From positions 1 through 64,000 of the forward strand of contig NZ_VIRM01000048.1 of NCBI RefSeq assembly GCF_006874475.1: a DNA stretch of 64,000 bases, in the 5' to 3' direction. The translations under genes and the position numbers were made by a program. The number at the start of each line of letters is the position of its first letter. Position 1 is the first letter of the stretch. This DNA is from Microbispora hainanensis. Lineage in GTDB: Bacteria; Actinomycetota; Actinomycetes; Streptosporangiales; Streptosporangiaceae. This document shows, one piece after another, positions 1-9,791 of this stretch. Under the pieces are notes generated by a model. The model was not told where the DNA came from. It ran no database searches and saw nothing but the letters and a program-made list of their open reading frames with translations.

Positions 1-127
1 CCCGCCAACGAAGCCGCCTGACCCACCCGGCAAACGTTCGTGGTCACCGCACTAGGAAAGTCGCGCGCCACTGAAAACCACTGGGAAACCACTAGGAAAA
101 CGGCACCCGAACGCGGCGGGCCCGGCG

Positions 128-676
128 TCAGGAGGCGTCGCGGCGGCGGGCCCGGTATGCGGCGACGTGCATGCGGTTTCCGCAGGTGCGGCTGTCGCAG
201 TAGACCCGGGAGCGGTTCCTCGACTCGTCCACGAAGACGTGGGAGCAGTCGGGCGCCGCGCACGTGCGCAGGCGATCCCGCTCGTTCTCCACGAGCACGT
301 GGGCGAGCGCGACGCCGCAGTCGGCGGCCAGGTGCTCGGCGACCGACGAGCCCGGCGCGAAGTAGTGCACGTGGAGGGGGTGGCCGTCGTGCTCGGCGAG
401 GTGCGGTGTGATGCGGGTGCGCTGCAGCAGCGTGTTGAGCAAGCCGACCGCCGTCGGCTGGTCCGGCGCGGTGAACACCGCGTGGAACTCCTCGCGCAGC
501 GCGCGGACCTCGGCGAGGTCCCGCCGGGTCACCGCCTCGACTCCGCTGACCTCTCGTCTGCGGACGAACTCCTCAAGGTCGCCGACCTCGGCCAGCGCGT
601 CGCGCTCGTCGGCGCCGGTGTTGATGAGGTCCACCACCGTCCCCAGCGAGTACACCATGTCATGGCTGAACGGCAC
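128..676 (-). CDS. CGNR zinc-finger (ABATE-type) regulator
   Basis: The 182-residue protein has an N-terminal helical domain of the ABATE type and a C-terminal CGNR zinc finger: two C-x4-C pairs (CAAPDC near residue 139 and CDSRTCGNR near 160) followed by a basic tail ending RARRR. Family members are thought to be stress-related nucleic-acid-binding regulators; no target is known here. I chose the GTG at 676 because a GAGGGA purine run lies a few bases upstream; an ATG at 658 is the alternative. It stands alone, reading away from zur, with which it shares the same strand after an 88-base gap. Function beyond the fold is inferred. Confidence 0.8.
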   Translation of the reverse strand: MPFSHDMVYSLGTVVDLINTGADERDALAEVGDLEEFVRRREVSGVEAVTRRDLAEVRALREEFHAVFTAPDQPTAVGLLNTLLQRTRITPHLAEHDGHPLHVHYFAPGSSVAEHLAADCGVALAHVLVENERDRLRTCAAPDCSHVFVDESRNRSRVYCDSRTCGNRMHVAAYRARRRDAS

Positions 677-764
677 GCCATCTCCCTCTTGTCGCGGCGG
701 GCGGGATCATGTCCTTGTCGCGGCGCCCGCAGCGTACCTCTCGTAAGGCCCGCGTGGGACGGGG

Positions 765-1172
765 TCAGCCCTTTCCGGCCGTCTCCGCCCGCGACGCCGC
801 CTCCGCACAGGAGGAACAGGTGCCGAAGACCTCCACGGTGTGCGTCACGTTGGTGAAGCCGTGCTCGGCCCCGACGACCTCGGCCCAGCGCTCGACGTCC
901 GGCCCGGCCACCTCGACCGTACGCCCGCAGTCCCGGCACACCAGGTGGTGGTGGTGCGAGTCGGTCTGGCACGCGCGGTAGACCGACTCGCCCTCGTCGG
1001 TGCGCAGCACGTCGACCCGGCCGGCGTCGGAGAGCGACTGGAGCGCCCGGTAGACGGTCGTCAGGCCGATCTTCGAGCCGATCGCACGCATCTCGGCGAA
1101 CACGTCCTGCGCGCTCCGGAACCCCCGGCTCTGCCGGAGGATCTCGTGAACGGCGTCGCGGCTCTTCGTCAT
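765..1172 (-). CDS. zur: Zinc uptake repressor Zur (Fur family)
   Basis: This 135-residue Fur-family repressor senses zinc and normally silences zinc-uptake genes. The winged-helix half contains TTVYRALQSLSDAGRVDVLR. The dimerisation half has the histidine-rich segment HHHHLVCRDCG and a C-terminal CSSC, giving the two cysteine pairs of the structural zinc site and the His ligands of the sensing site. That sequence pattern fits actinobacterial Zur better than Fur or Nur. I chose ATG 1172 because CAGGAGT sits 5 nt upstream. In Streptomyces the zur/glyS neighbourhood includes znuACB; here those transport genes are missing between zur and glyS. I saw no clear Zur box nearby. Confidence 0.9.
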   Translation of the reverse strand: MTKSRDAVHEILRQSRGFRSAQDVFAEMRAIGSKIGLTTVYRALQSLSDAGRVDVLRTDEGESVYRACQTDSHHHHLVCRDCGRTVEVAGPDVERWAEVVGAEHGFTNVTHTVEVFGTCSSCAEAASRAETAGKG

Positions 1173-1227
1173 CAAGACTCCTGTGTACGGCTTCGCCCTA
1201 CGACCTACCAGGTTAGGCCGGTTCGCG

Positions 1228-1650
1228 TTAGATCAGGCCGAAACGGGTGGCGGCGAGCAGGATCAGGAACGTCGCGACCGCCACGCGCAGCAACCGGCCC
1301 ACCGGACGCAGCGAGGGCCAGGACAGGTAGGCCAGCCAGACGATGAACGCGAGCACCGGAAGCACGGCCACCCCGCCACGCCAGTCGGCCACCACCAGGC
1401 CGGCGATCAGCAGGGCCACCATGATCAGAGGGGCCAGCCAGCGGGGCTGCTGGAACAGGAAGACCAGCGGCGCGGCGCTCCTGCGCTCGATGTCCGCGCG
1501 CACCCCGATGGCGCCGGGCGTGAAGAACTGCTCGCCCTGCGGCAGGGACCGCCGCATGCGCGGGGGCGCCGCGTTCTCCTGGGCGGGGGGTTTCCTCGCC
1601 AGGGGATGGGCCGGCACCTGACGGCGCGGCGGTTCGGTTTCGCTTCCCAC
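1228..1650 (-). CDS. Small membrane protein of unknown function
   Basis: The 140-residue product has a proline/arginine-rich cytoplasmic N-terminus (about 70 residues) and then hydrophobic segments: WLAPLIMVALLIAGLVV, VAVLPVLAFIVWLAYL and VAVATFLILLAATRFGLI at the very end, so probably three membrane helices. I recognise it only as a conserved small actinobacterial membrane protein that recurs near zur and glyS. The GTG at 1650 is a guess; a longer start at GTG 1707 is possible and neither has a good ribosome site. It lies upstream of zur on the same strand with a 55-base gap. Confidence 0.6.
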   Translation of the reverse strand: MGSETEPPRRQVPAHPLARKPPAQENAAPPRMRRSLPQGEQFFTPGAIGVRADIERRSAAPLVFLFQQPRWLAPLIMVALLIAGLVVADWRGGVAVLPVLAFIVWLAYLSWPSLRPVGRLLRVAVATFLILLAATRFGLI

Positions 1651-1773
1651 GTGTTCGAGCCTAGTGCGCGTCCGCCCCGTCGTCGCCCTGTCACAGAGCT
1701 CGGTCACAGCGCTCGCGATACCCGTTCCGGCCGGGGCCCGCCCCTCCCCGGCAGGCCGTACGCGAGGGATGGC

Positions 1774-2103
1774 ATGCTGGGCGGCATGCTCGCCGTGATC
1801 CGTTACTCGGTGCCGGGCGCCCGCGCCGACGAGTTCGCCGCCCAGGCGCGCGACATCCTCGACCTGCTGGCCGCGCAGCCGGGATATCTGCGCGGGCAGG
1901 TCGGCAGGTCGGTGGACGAGCCGGCCCTGTGGGCCGTGGTCAGCGAGTGGGAGGGCGCGGGCTACTACCGGCGTGCCCTGTCCGCGGCCCGCATGGTGAT
2001 GTATCCCCTGATGACCCTTATGATCAACGAGCCCAGCGCCTTCGAAAGCGTCTACACGCTGCCGGGCGAGGGGGCGAGCGCCGGGACCGTGGGCAAGGCT
2101 TGA
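1774..2103 (+). CDS. ABM-fold (dimeric alpha-beta barrel) protein
   Basis: This 109-residue protein shows the antibiotic-biosynthesis-monooxygenase pattern: an opening strand [10 protein letters not shown], a helix with the [14 protein letters not shown] motif and the [17 protein letters not shown] strand-helix. ABM domains are small dimeric barrels; many are oxygenases or heme-binding proteins, but the fold alone does not give the reaction. Start ATG 1774 has GAGGGA 4 nt upstream; ATG 1786 is an in-frame alternative. It is followed by glyS on the same strand after 164 bases. Confidence 0.65.
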   Translation: MLGGMLAVIRYSVPGARADEFAAQARDILDLLAAQPGYLRGQVGRSVDEPALWAVVSEWEGAGYYRRALSAARMVMYPLMTLMINEPSAFESVYTLPGEGASAGTVGKA

Positions 2104-2267
2104 GCGCGGGGGCGCCGGATTCCCCTAAGCTTGAGCACGGATCCTGGCAGGTGGCCCGACGTCCCGCAGCCGCGACACGGCGGCCGGGCCGGCCCGCCCG
2201 CTTCAGCGAGCATCGCACCGCTGACCCCGATCTCAACGCCGACACCCAGCCGGATGGAGTTCCACTG

Positions 2268-3653
<1,386 letters not shown>

Positions 3654-3664
3654 ATCATCACGAC

Positions 3665-3700
3665 AAGGCGCCTGTCCGGATTCCCGGACAGGCGCCTTTC
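3665..3700 (+). terminator. Rho-independent terminator of glyS
   Basis: A perfect 15-bp inverted repeat (arms 3665-3679 and 3684-3698) with a 4-nt ATTC loop is followed by a short T-rich stretch. It lies just behind the glyS stop codon. Confidence 0.9.
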
Positions 3701-3774
3701 GCATTTCCTGCGCGGCACGCCGGAGTCGGCGAGGATGGGCGCGATCTCCGAAGAGCGACAAGGGAGCCGACGCG

Positions 3775-4116
3775 ATGACCAAATACCTGATCTCGTTTCC
3801 GAGTGCCGCCATGGCCCTTTCCGGCGAGGACCTGCAGGCGGCCGCGGACGCGGCGCACGCCGTGGTGCAGGAGGCGAAGGACGCCGGCGTCTGGGTGTTC
3901 GGCGGCGGCATCGACGAGAGCGTTCCGCCGGTCATGGTGGCCGGGGACGGGACCGTGACCGAGGGCACCTACCCGCAGACGCGGCGGCTCGAAGGCGGCT
4001 ACAGCATCCTGGAGCTGCCGTCCCACGAGGCGGCGCTGGAGTGGGCCGCGAAGATGGCGGTCGCGTGCCGGTGCGCGCAGGAGGTCCGCGCGTTCCAGTA
4101 CGACCCCGCAAGCTGA
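3775..4116 (+). CDS. YciI-like (YCII/DGPF) domain protein
   Basis: The 113-residue protein has the YCII fold pattern: MTKYLISF at the start, the central GVWVFGGGIDESVPPVMV segment, a TEGTYPQTRRLEGGYSILEL strand and the closing helix AALEWAAKMAVACRCAQEVRAF. Actinobacteria carry many such proteins, often beside ECF sigma factors, and their reaction is generally unknown. The RBS is probably AAGGGAG 5-11 nt upstream of the ATG. No partner gene lies beside it. Confidence 0.75.
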   Translation: MTKYLISFPSAAMALSGEDLQAAADAAHAVVQEAKDAGVWVFGGGIDESVPPVMVAGDGTVTEGTYPQTRRLEGGYSILELPSHEAALEWAAKMAVACRCAQEVRAFQYDPAS

Positions 4117-4224
4117 CGGGCACCGGCCCGCCGGGTGGGCCAGAAAGATCGCGGCTAATCGCGCGAAATATGCTCATAGCGTAATCTCCCGCGGGGGAAA
4201 TGTGCTGAGAGTGAAATAAGCAGT

Positions 4225-4279
4225 CCTGTTCCCGGGTTCCGGGACTAATGTCGCGGCATAACCCGGCTACCGGAACAGG
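4225..4279 (+). promoter_or_regulatory. Long hairpin in the clpP leader reaching the Shine-Dalgarno
   Basis: The outer arms CCTGTTCC (4225-4232) and GGAACAGG (4272-4279) are perfectly complementary. Inside them CGGGTT (4233-4238) pairs with AACCCG (4260-4265). The right outer arm runs into the purine run that serves as clpP ribosome site (about 4277-4283; ATG at 4288). As RNA this could mask translation initiation; as DNA it could be a dyad operator. Which one applies cannot be told from sequence. Confidence 0.5.
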
Positions 4280-4287
4280 GAGACCAG

Positions 4288-4890
4288 ATGGACCACTTCG
4301 CGCGCTCAGGCGACCCCGCCGCCGACCGGTTCGGCTTCGACGATCTTGGCCACAAGCTGCTGGAACGGCGCATCGTCGTGCTCGGCCAGGAGGTCGACGA
4401 CGACATCGCCAACCGGATCTGCTCGCAACTGCTGCTGCTGAGCGCGGAGGACTCCACGCGGGACATCAGCCTTTACATCAATTCCCCCGGTGGTTCCGTG
4501 TCGGCCGGTCTTGCGATTTACGACGTCATGCAATATGTGCCGAACGACGTCGTCACCGTGACCATGGGCCTGGCCGCCTCGATGGGGCAGTTCCTGCTGT
4601 GCGCCGGCGCGCAGGGCAAGCGCTACGCCCTGCCGCACGCGCGCATCATGATGCACCAGCCGCTCGGCGGCATCGGCGGCACGGCGGCCGACATCGCGAT
4701 CCAGGCCGAGCAGATGCGTCACACGAAGAAGACCCTGGCCGAGCGCACCGCCTTCCACACGGGCCAGCCGCTCGAGCGCATCGAGGCGGACGCCGACCGC
4801 GACCGGTGGTTCACCGCCGAGGAGGCCAGGGAGTACGGCATCGTCGACCACGTGGTGGCCGGGCTCGGCGCCGTGCGGACGGCCCAGTAA
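4288..4890 (+). CDS. clpP: ATP-dependent Clp protease proteolytic subunit, solitary paralogue
   Basis: This serine peptidase forms the proteolytic barrel that works with ClpX or ClpC unfoldases. The 200-residue protein has the catalytic triad Ser98 (GLAASMGQF), His123 (RIMMHQP) and Asp172 (DADRDRW); the spacing 98-123-172 equals that of E. coli ClpP 97-122-171. The oligomerisation segment [16 protein letters not shown] is intact. The gene stands alone: no second clpP, clpX or tig is adjacent, unlike the main clpP1P2-clpX operon of actinobacteria, so it is probably an accessory paralogue like Streptomyces clpP3. Its leader has a long hairpin, and its stop codon lies inside a 14-nt tandem array. 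Confidence 0.93.
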   Translation: MDHFARSGDPAADRFGFDDLGHKLLERRIVVLGQEVDDDIANRICSQLLLLSAEDSTRDISLYINSPGGSVSAGLAIYDVMQYVPNDVVTVTMGLAASMGQFLLCAGAQGKRYALPHARIMMHQPLGGIGGTAADIAIQAEQMRHTKKTLAERTAFHTGQPLERIEADADRDRWFTAEEAREYGIVDHVVAGLGAVRTAQ

Positions 4891-4990
4891 GAGGGGCCCA
4901 GTAAGAGGGGCACAGTAAGAGGGGCACAGTAAGGGCGGCGCAGTGAGAGCGGCCCAGTAAGAGCCGCGCAGTGACAGCAGCGCGGTGAGC
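4879..4990. repeat. 14-nt tandem array, 8 degenerate copies, spanning the clpP stop
   Basis: Eight consecutive 14-base units (4879-4892, 4893-4906 and so on to 4990) share the pattern GSGGCNCAGTRAGA. The first unit contains the clpP TAA stop; each later unit repeats a TAA or TGA in the same position. A further partial copy follows. Units differ by one to four bases. Confidence 0.85.
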
Positions 4991-5013
4991 AGTGAACGGG
5001 CGGGGGAGCGCGC

Positions 5014-6654
5014 TCAGCCGCAGCGCGTTCCCTCGGGCGGGACCGTCCCCTCCAGCAGGTAGGCGTTGACCTTCTCGTCGATGCACTGGTTCTGGCCGTA
5101 CGCGCCGTGGCCCTCGCCGTTCAGCGTCAGCAGCACGGCGGTGCGGAGCTGCTCGGCCAGCCGCGGCGCCCACTGGTAGGGCGTGGCCGGGTCGTTCGTG
5201 ACGCCGACCACCAGGATGGGATTGGACCCGGTGGCGTCGACGTGCCGGGCGGCGTCGTTCCCGCGCACCGGCCAGGCGCTGCACGCCCCCGCGCTGATCG
5301 CGGTCGGGGCGAAGATCGGGCTCTTCTTCTCCAGGCGCCGGGCCAGCTCCTTGGCCTGCGCGACCGAGGGGCGGTCGGTGCTGTCGACGCACAGCACCGA
5401 CGGCAGCGAGAACTGCAGGGTCGAGTAGGTGCCGTCCGGCTGCCGCCCGGCGTACTGGTCGGCCAGGGCGAGCAGGCCGTCGAGCCTGCCCTTCCTGCCC
5501 TCGTCCAGCGCCTCGGTGAGCAGGGGCCAGGTGAGCTTGCTGTAGAGCGCCTGGGTGATGCCCGCCCTGGCGATGTCCTCGGTGACCGTGCGCGAGCCGA
5601 CCTTCCCCGGCGTGCGGGCCAGGGTGTCGAGGAGCTTCAGCACGGTGGCGTTCGCCGCCGCGGCGTCGGCGCCGAGCGGGCAGCTCGTCCGCGTCTTGGT
5701 GCAGTCGGCCAGGTAGTCCTCGTACGCCTTCTGGAAGCCGAGGGTCTGCGTCTTGGCCATTTCGAGCATGCTGACCGAGGGGTCGACGGCCGAGTCGAGC
5801 ACCATCCGCCCCACCTTCTCGGGGAACTGCGTGGCGTACACCGCCCCGAGGTGGGTGCCGTAGGAGAAGCCGAAGTAGTTGAGGTGCGACTCGCCGAGGG
5901 CCGTGCGCATCGTCTCCATGTCGTGTGCCGCGTTGACGGTGCCGACGTAGGGGAGGATCCAGCCCGCGTTGCGCTCGCACGCCTGGGCGAATCCGGTGAC
6001 GAGCTTGGTCTCGGTCGCGGTGTTCTCGCTGGGCTCCTTGCTCATGTACTGGTCCATCTGCGGCCCGGTGAGACAGCGGATGCCGCTGCTGCGTTCCACG
6101 CCGCGCGGGTCGAAGCCGACCAGGTCATAGCGGGTGTTCAGCGTGGAGAACGCGTGGGCCGCGTTGATGAGCGTGGTGACGCCGGAGCCGCCGGGACCGC
6201 CGAAGTTGAAGACCAGGGAGCCGATCCGCCGGCTCGGGTCGGTGGCCCGCAACCGGACCAGGGCGATGCCGATCTGCTTGCCCTCCGGTTTGGCGTAGTC
6301 GAGGGGCACCTGGAGCGTCGCGCACTCGAAGCCCGAGGCGGACGCCGTCTCCTCGCACGCCTTCCACGCCAGGGAGGGCGTGCTCGACACGTACTCCCAC
6401 GGGGTGACCCGGGCGCCCCCGCAGCCGGTGGTCGCCGCCATCGCGCCGAGCCCGGCGACCACCGCCGCCGTCACCGGCCCGACCCTCCGTGCCGCCGTGC
6501 GCCGTGCTGCCAGAACCTGTGCTGCCAGGACCCGTGCCGCCATGGCCTGTGCCGCCCGCATTCGTGCCGTCGTTTCCCGTGCCGTCACTCGCGCCGATAC
6601 CCCTCGCTCCGGAACCCCTTGCTCCAGAACCTCTCGCGACAACGCTCGCGACAC
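5014..6654 (-). CDS. Secreted TAP-like alpha/beta hydrolase (tripeptidyl aminopeptidase family, S33)
   Basis: The 546-residue protein resembles Streptomyces secreted tripeptidyl aminopeptidases. After an Ala/Arg-rich N-terminus comes a hydrophobic export segment ending in TTGCGGA, a possible but imperfect lipobox. The alpha/beta hydrolase core has the oxyanion strand VFNFGGPGGSG, the nucleophile elbow GFSYGTHLG, an acid in GVTNDPATP and the histidine in NGEGHGAYG, inside the C-terminal TAP-like domain. I chose GTG 6654 because GGAGGG (6661-6666) is 6 nt upstream; this makes an unusually long n-region of about 60 residues with repeated LAAQ/LAARR stretches. A start at M34 or M40 would give a more normal signal peptide. 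Confidence 0.85.
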   Translation of the reverse strand: MSRALSREVLEQGVPERGVSARVTARETTARMRAAQAMAARVLAAQVLAARRTAARRVGPVTAAVVAGLGAMAATTGCGGARVTPWEYVSSTPSLAWKACEETASASGFECATLQVPLDYAKPEGKQIGIALVRLRATDPSRRIGSLVFNFGGPGGSGVTTLINAAHAFSTLNTRYDLVGFDPRGVERSSGIRCLTGPQMDQYMSKEPSENTATETKLVTGFAQACERNAGWILPYVGTVNAAHDMETMRTALGESHLNYFGFSYGTHLGAVYATQFPEKVGRMVLDSAVDPSVSMLEMAKTQTLGFQKAYEDYLADCTKTRTSCPLGADAAAANATVLKLLDTLARTPGKVGSRTVTEDIARAGITQALYSKLTWPLLTEALDEGRKGRLDGLLALADQYAGRQPDGTYSTLQFSLPSVLCVDSTDRPSVAQAKELARRLEKKSPIFAPTAISAGACSAWPVRGNDAARHVDATGSNPILVVGVTNDPATPYQWAPRLAEQLRTAVLLTLNGEGHGAYGQNQCIDEKVNAYLLEGTVPPEGTRCG

Positions 6655-6755
6655 TGACAACCCTCCGTGTTCGACTCTATTCGGAGGGTGTCTCGTTTAT
6701 ATCGCATGCCGTCGCCGCCGCATCGCCGACTCACCGGAACTCCGCCTTACCGGAC

Positions 6756-6771
6756 AATGGTCTAAACCATT
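6756..6771. promoter_or_regulatory. DasR-like operator (dre) 1, between the TAP hydrolase and ppdK
   Basis: The core TGGTCTAAACCA (6758-6769) matches 11 of 12 positions of the DasR operator consensus TGGTCTAGACCA and is flanked by AA and TT, giving 6-bp perfect outer arms. It lies in the 350-base divergent spacer 6655-7004, which is AT-richer than its surroundings. A GntR-family regulator of the DasR type is the expected binder; the regulator gene is not in this window. Confidence 0.6.
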
Positions 6772-6817
6772 TCCTCGCGGCCGCTGCGGGATCTTCATGC
6801 CGTCCTTGGCGGCGAAT

Positions 6818-6829
6818 TGGTTTATACCA
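6818..6829. promoter_or_regulatory. DasR-like operator (dre) 2
   Basis: TGGTTTATACCA matches 10 of 12 positions of TGGTCTAGACCA. Its centre is exactly 60 bp from that of site 1. A weaker third match (TGGATTAGACCT, 9 of 12) is at 6865-6876. Besides these sites I see no gene in 6655-7004. Confidence 0.5.
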
Positions 6830-7004
6830 CTTCGAGATCGTCGGAAAAATGGCCGTTCTTTGATTGGATTAGACCTCTCCAATGCCTCCTACCTGCTTAG
6901 ACGTCATATACGGCGAAGGGTGAGGTTTGGTGCTGATTTTCCTAGGTACAGTCCGGTTGCGGGCCGCATCGGCGGTTTTATTGAAGTCCGCGAAGGAGCG
7001 TCGC

Positions 7005-9641
7005 ATGCCCAAGTACGTTTACGACTTCACCGAGGGCAACAAGGACCTCAAGGACCTGCTCGGTGGCAAGGGCGCCAATCTGGCGGAAATGACCAACATA
7101 GGCCTCCCCGTGCCTCCCGGCTTCACGATCACCACCGAGGCGTGCCGCCACTATCTGGGGCACGGGCGCATGCCCGAGGGGCTGGAGGGGGAGATCGGCG
7201 AGCACCTCGCCGCCCTCGAAGCGCGGATGGGCAAGCGCCTCGGCCAGGCGGACGACCCGCTGCTGGTGAGCGTGAGGTCGGGAGCCAAGTTCTCGATGCC
7301 CGGCATGATGGAGACGGTCCTCAACATCGGCCTCAACGACGACTCCGTCCTCGGACTGGCCAAGCAGTCGGGAAACGACCGCTTCGCGTGGGACTCCTAC
7401 CGCCGGCTCATCCAGATGTTCGGCAAGACCGTCCTGGACATCGACGGCGAGCTGTTCGAGGAGGCGATGGACGACCTCAAGGGCGAGCGGGAGGACACCG
7501 AGCTCGACGCCGGCGACCTCCAGCGGCTGGTCGAGACCTTCAAGTGCATCGTCCGGGAGCGTACGGGCCGCGACTTCCCCACCGACCCCCGCGAGCAGAT
7601 GGACCTCGCCGTCAGGGCGGTCTTCGACTCCTGGAACGCCCCGCGCGCGATCCTCTACCGCCGCCAGGAGCGCATCCCCGCCGACCTCGGCACGGCCGTC
7701 AACATCGTCGCCATGGTGTTCGGCAACATGGGCCCCGACTCCGGCACCGGGGTCGCCTTCACCCGCGACCCCGGCTCGGGTCGCCAGGGCGTCTACGGCG
7801 ACTACCTGCGCAACGCCCAGGGCGAGGACGTCGTCGCCGGAATCCGCAACACCGTCCCCCTCCAGGAGCTGGAGACCATTAACCCGCAGGCCTACCGCGA
7901 GCTGCTCGACATCATGGCGACGCTGGAGCGGCACTACCGCGACCTGTGCGACATCGAGTTCACGATCGAGCGCGGCAAGCTGTGGATGCTGCAGACCCGG
8001 GTCGGCAAGCGCACGGCCGCCGCCGCCTTCTGCATCGCCACCCAGCTCGTGGACGAGGGCCTGATCGACATGGACGAGGCGGTCACCCGGGTCACCGGCG
8101 ACCAGCTCGCCCAGCTCATGTTCCCCCGCTTCGCCGCGACGGCCGGCAACCACAGGCTGACCACCGGCATGAACGCCTCGCCCGGCGCCGCCGCGGGCCG
8201 GGCCGTCTTCAGCTCCGAACGGGCCGTCGAGCTGGCCGGGCGGGGCGAGGCGGTCATCCTCGTGCGTCGGGAGACCAACCCCGACGACCTCGCCGGGATG
8301 ATCGCGGCCCACGGCGTGCTCACCTCCAGGGGCGGCAAGACCTCCCACGCCGCCGTGGTGGCGCGCGGCATGGGCAAGACCTGCGTGTGCGGGGCCGAGG
8401 AACTGGAGGTCGACCAGCACGCCCGCCGGTTCACCGCGCCCGGCGGGGTCGTCGTCGACGAGGGCGACGTGATCTCCATCGACGGCGGCACCGGGGCCGT
8501 CTACCTCGGCGAGGTGCCGGTCACCGCCTCACCGGTCGCCAAGTATTTCGAGGGCGAGCCCGCCGAGGACGAGCTGGTGGAGGCCGTCGACCGGATCATG
8601 ACCCATGCCGACTCCGTGCGCCGGCTCGCCGTACGGGCCAACGCCGACACCCCCGAGGACGCCGCCCGCGCCCGGCGCTACGGCGCCCAGGGCATCGGGC
8701 TGTGCCGTACGGAGCACATGTTCCTGGGCGAGCGGCGGCGGCTCGTCGAAGACCTGATCCTGGCCGCGACGCCCGAGGAGCGGCAGGCGGCGCTCGACGC
8801 GCTCGAACCGCTGCAGACCGGCGACTTCACCGGCATCTTCGCGGCGATGCGCGGGCTGCCGGTGACGATCCGGCTGATCGACCCGCCGCTGCACGAGTTC
8901 CTGCCCGATCTCACCGACCTGGCCGTGAAGGTGGCCCTCGCGGGCGACGGCGCGGACGACCGGGACCGCAGGCTGCTCGAGGCGGTCAAGCGGCTGCACG
9001 AGCAGAACCCGATGCTCGGCCTGCGCGGCGTACGGCTCGGCCTGACGATCCCCGGCCTGTTCGCCATGCAGGTGCGGGCCATCGCGGCGGCGGCCCGGCA
9101 GGTGGAGGACGCGCGTGCGGAGATCATGATTCCGCTGGTCGGCGCGGTGCAGGAGCTGGAGATCGTCAAGGAGGAGGCGGAGCGGATCCTCGCCGAGGCG
9201 GGCGTGGAGGCGGCGATCGGCACGATGATCGAGGTGCCGAGGGCGGCGCTGACGGCCGGCGGGATCGCCGAGGCCGCGGAGTTCTTCTCGTTCGGCACCA
9301 ACGACCTCACCCAGCTGACGTGGGGCTTCTCCCGGGACGACGTGGAGAGCGCCTTCTTCGGCAGATACCTCGACCTGGGCGTCTTCGGGGTCTCGCCGTT
9401 CGAGTCGATCGACCGGGAGGGCGTCGGCAGACTGATGCGGATCGCGGTCGAGGAGGGCAGGCGCACCCGGCCGGACCTCAAGCTCGGCATCTGCGGCGAA
9501 CACGGCGGCGACCCCGACTCGGTGCACTTCTGCCACGAGATCGGCCTCGACTACGTCTCCTGCTCGCCGTTCCGCATTCCGGTGGCCCGGCTGGAGGCGG
9601 GCCGTGCCGCGCTGACCTGCGCGCAGTCCGACACGAGATGA
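7005..9641 (+). CDS. ppdK: Pyruvate, phosphate dikinase
   Basis: This enzyme interconverts pyruvate, ATP and phosphate with phosphoenolpyruvate, AMP and pyrophosphate, and here would link glycolysis with PEP supply. The 878-residue length is typical. The nucleotide-binding domain begins GGKGANLAEMTNIGLPVPPG and contains the MPGMMETVLNIGLND segment. The swivelling domain has the phosphorylated histidine His448 in GGKTSHAAVVARG. The PEP-binding barrel carries the acid/base cysteine Cys830 in GICGEHGGDP. ATG 7005 is preceded by AAGGAG at a 6-nt spacing. Two DasR-like operators lie upstream, suggesting coupling to N-acetylglucosamine status. It appears monocistronic. Confidence 0.95.
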   Translation: MPKYVYDFTEGNKDLKDLLGGKGANLAEMTNIGLPVPPGFTITTEACRHYLGHGRMPEGLEGEIGEHLAALEARMGKRLGQADDPLLVSVRSGAKFSMPGMMETVLNIGLNDDSVLGLAKQSGNDRFAWDSYRRLIQMFGKTVLDIDGELFEEAMDDLKGEREDTELDAGDLQRLVETFKCIVRERTGRDFPTDPREQMDLAVRAVFDSWNAPRAILYRRQERIPADLGTAVNIVAMVFGNMGPDSGTGVAFTRDPGSGRQGVYGDYLRNAQGEDVVAGIRNTVPLQELETINPQAYRELLDIMATLERHYRDLCDIEFTIERGKLWMLQTRVGKRTAAAAFCIATQLVDEGLIDMDEAVTRVTGDQLAQLMFPRFAATAGNHRLTTGMNASPGAAAGRAVFSSERAVELAGRGEAVILVRRETNPDDLAGMIAAHGVLTSRGGKTSHAAVVARGMGKTCVCGAEELEVDQHARRFTAPGGVVVDEGDVISIDGGTGAVYLGEVPVTASPVAKYFEGEPAEDELVEAVDRIMTHADSVRRLAVRANADTPEDAARARRYGAQGIGLCRTEHMFLGERRRLVEDLILAATPEERQAALDALEPLQTGDFTGIFAAMRGLPVTIRLIDPPLHEFLPDLTDLAVKVALAGDGADDRDRRLLEAVKRLHEQNPMLGLRGVRLGLTIPGLFAMQVRAIAAAARQVEDARAEIMIPLVGAVQELEIVKEEAERILAEAGVEAAIGTMIEVPRAALTAGGIAEAAEFFSFGTNDLTQLTWGFSRDDVESAFFGRYLDLGVFGVSPFESIDREGVGRLMRIAVEEGRRTRPDLKLGICGEHGGDPDSVHFCHEIGLDYVSCSPFRIPVARLEAGRAALTCAQSDTR

Positions 9642-9791
9642 GTTGAAATTTCAGAGAACATCCGGACTCGTTGTGGAATGACCAGATCGGAGTGCGGACG
9701 GTTCACCGGGTCGTGCGACACGGCCCGGTGGATGTTGATGCCGGGCGATTGACTGATCACTCTACGTACCTACCGCAAGGGAGGGCGTGGA

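Noticed and set aside
1-21. Six codons and a TGA at the left edge (PANEAA and stop) that could end a plus-strand gene
   Set aside because: Too short to support; no family can be recognised.
50-101. Repeated CACTRGGAAAC-like units near the left edge
   Set aside because: Only three irregular copies with uneven spacing; no promoter or gene start is close enough to give them a role.
1173-1227. Zur box in the zur promoter
   Set aside because: No palindrome close to TGAAAATGATTTTCA is present.
4879-4990. CRISPR-like array
   Set aside because: Units are 14 bases with no spacers; none of the tandem arrays in the window has repeat-spacer structure, and no cas gene is present.
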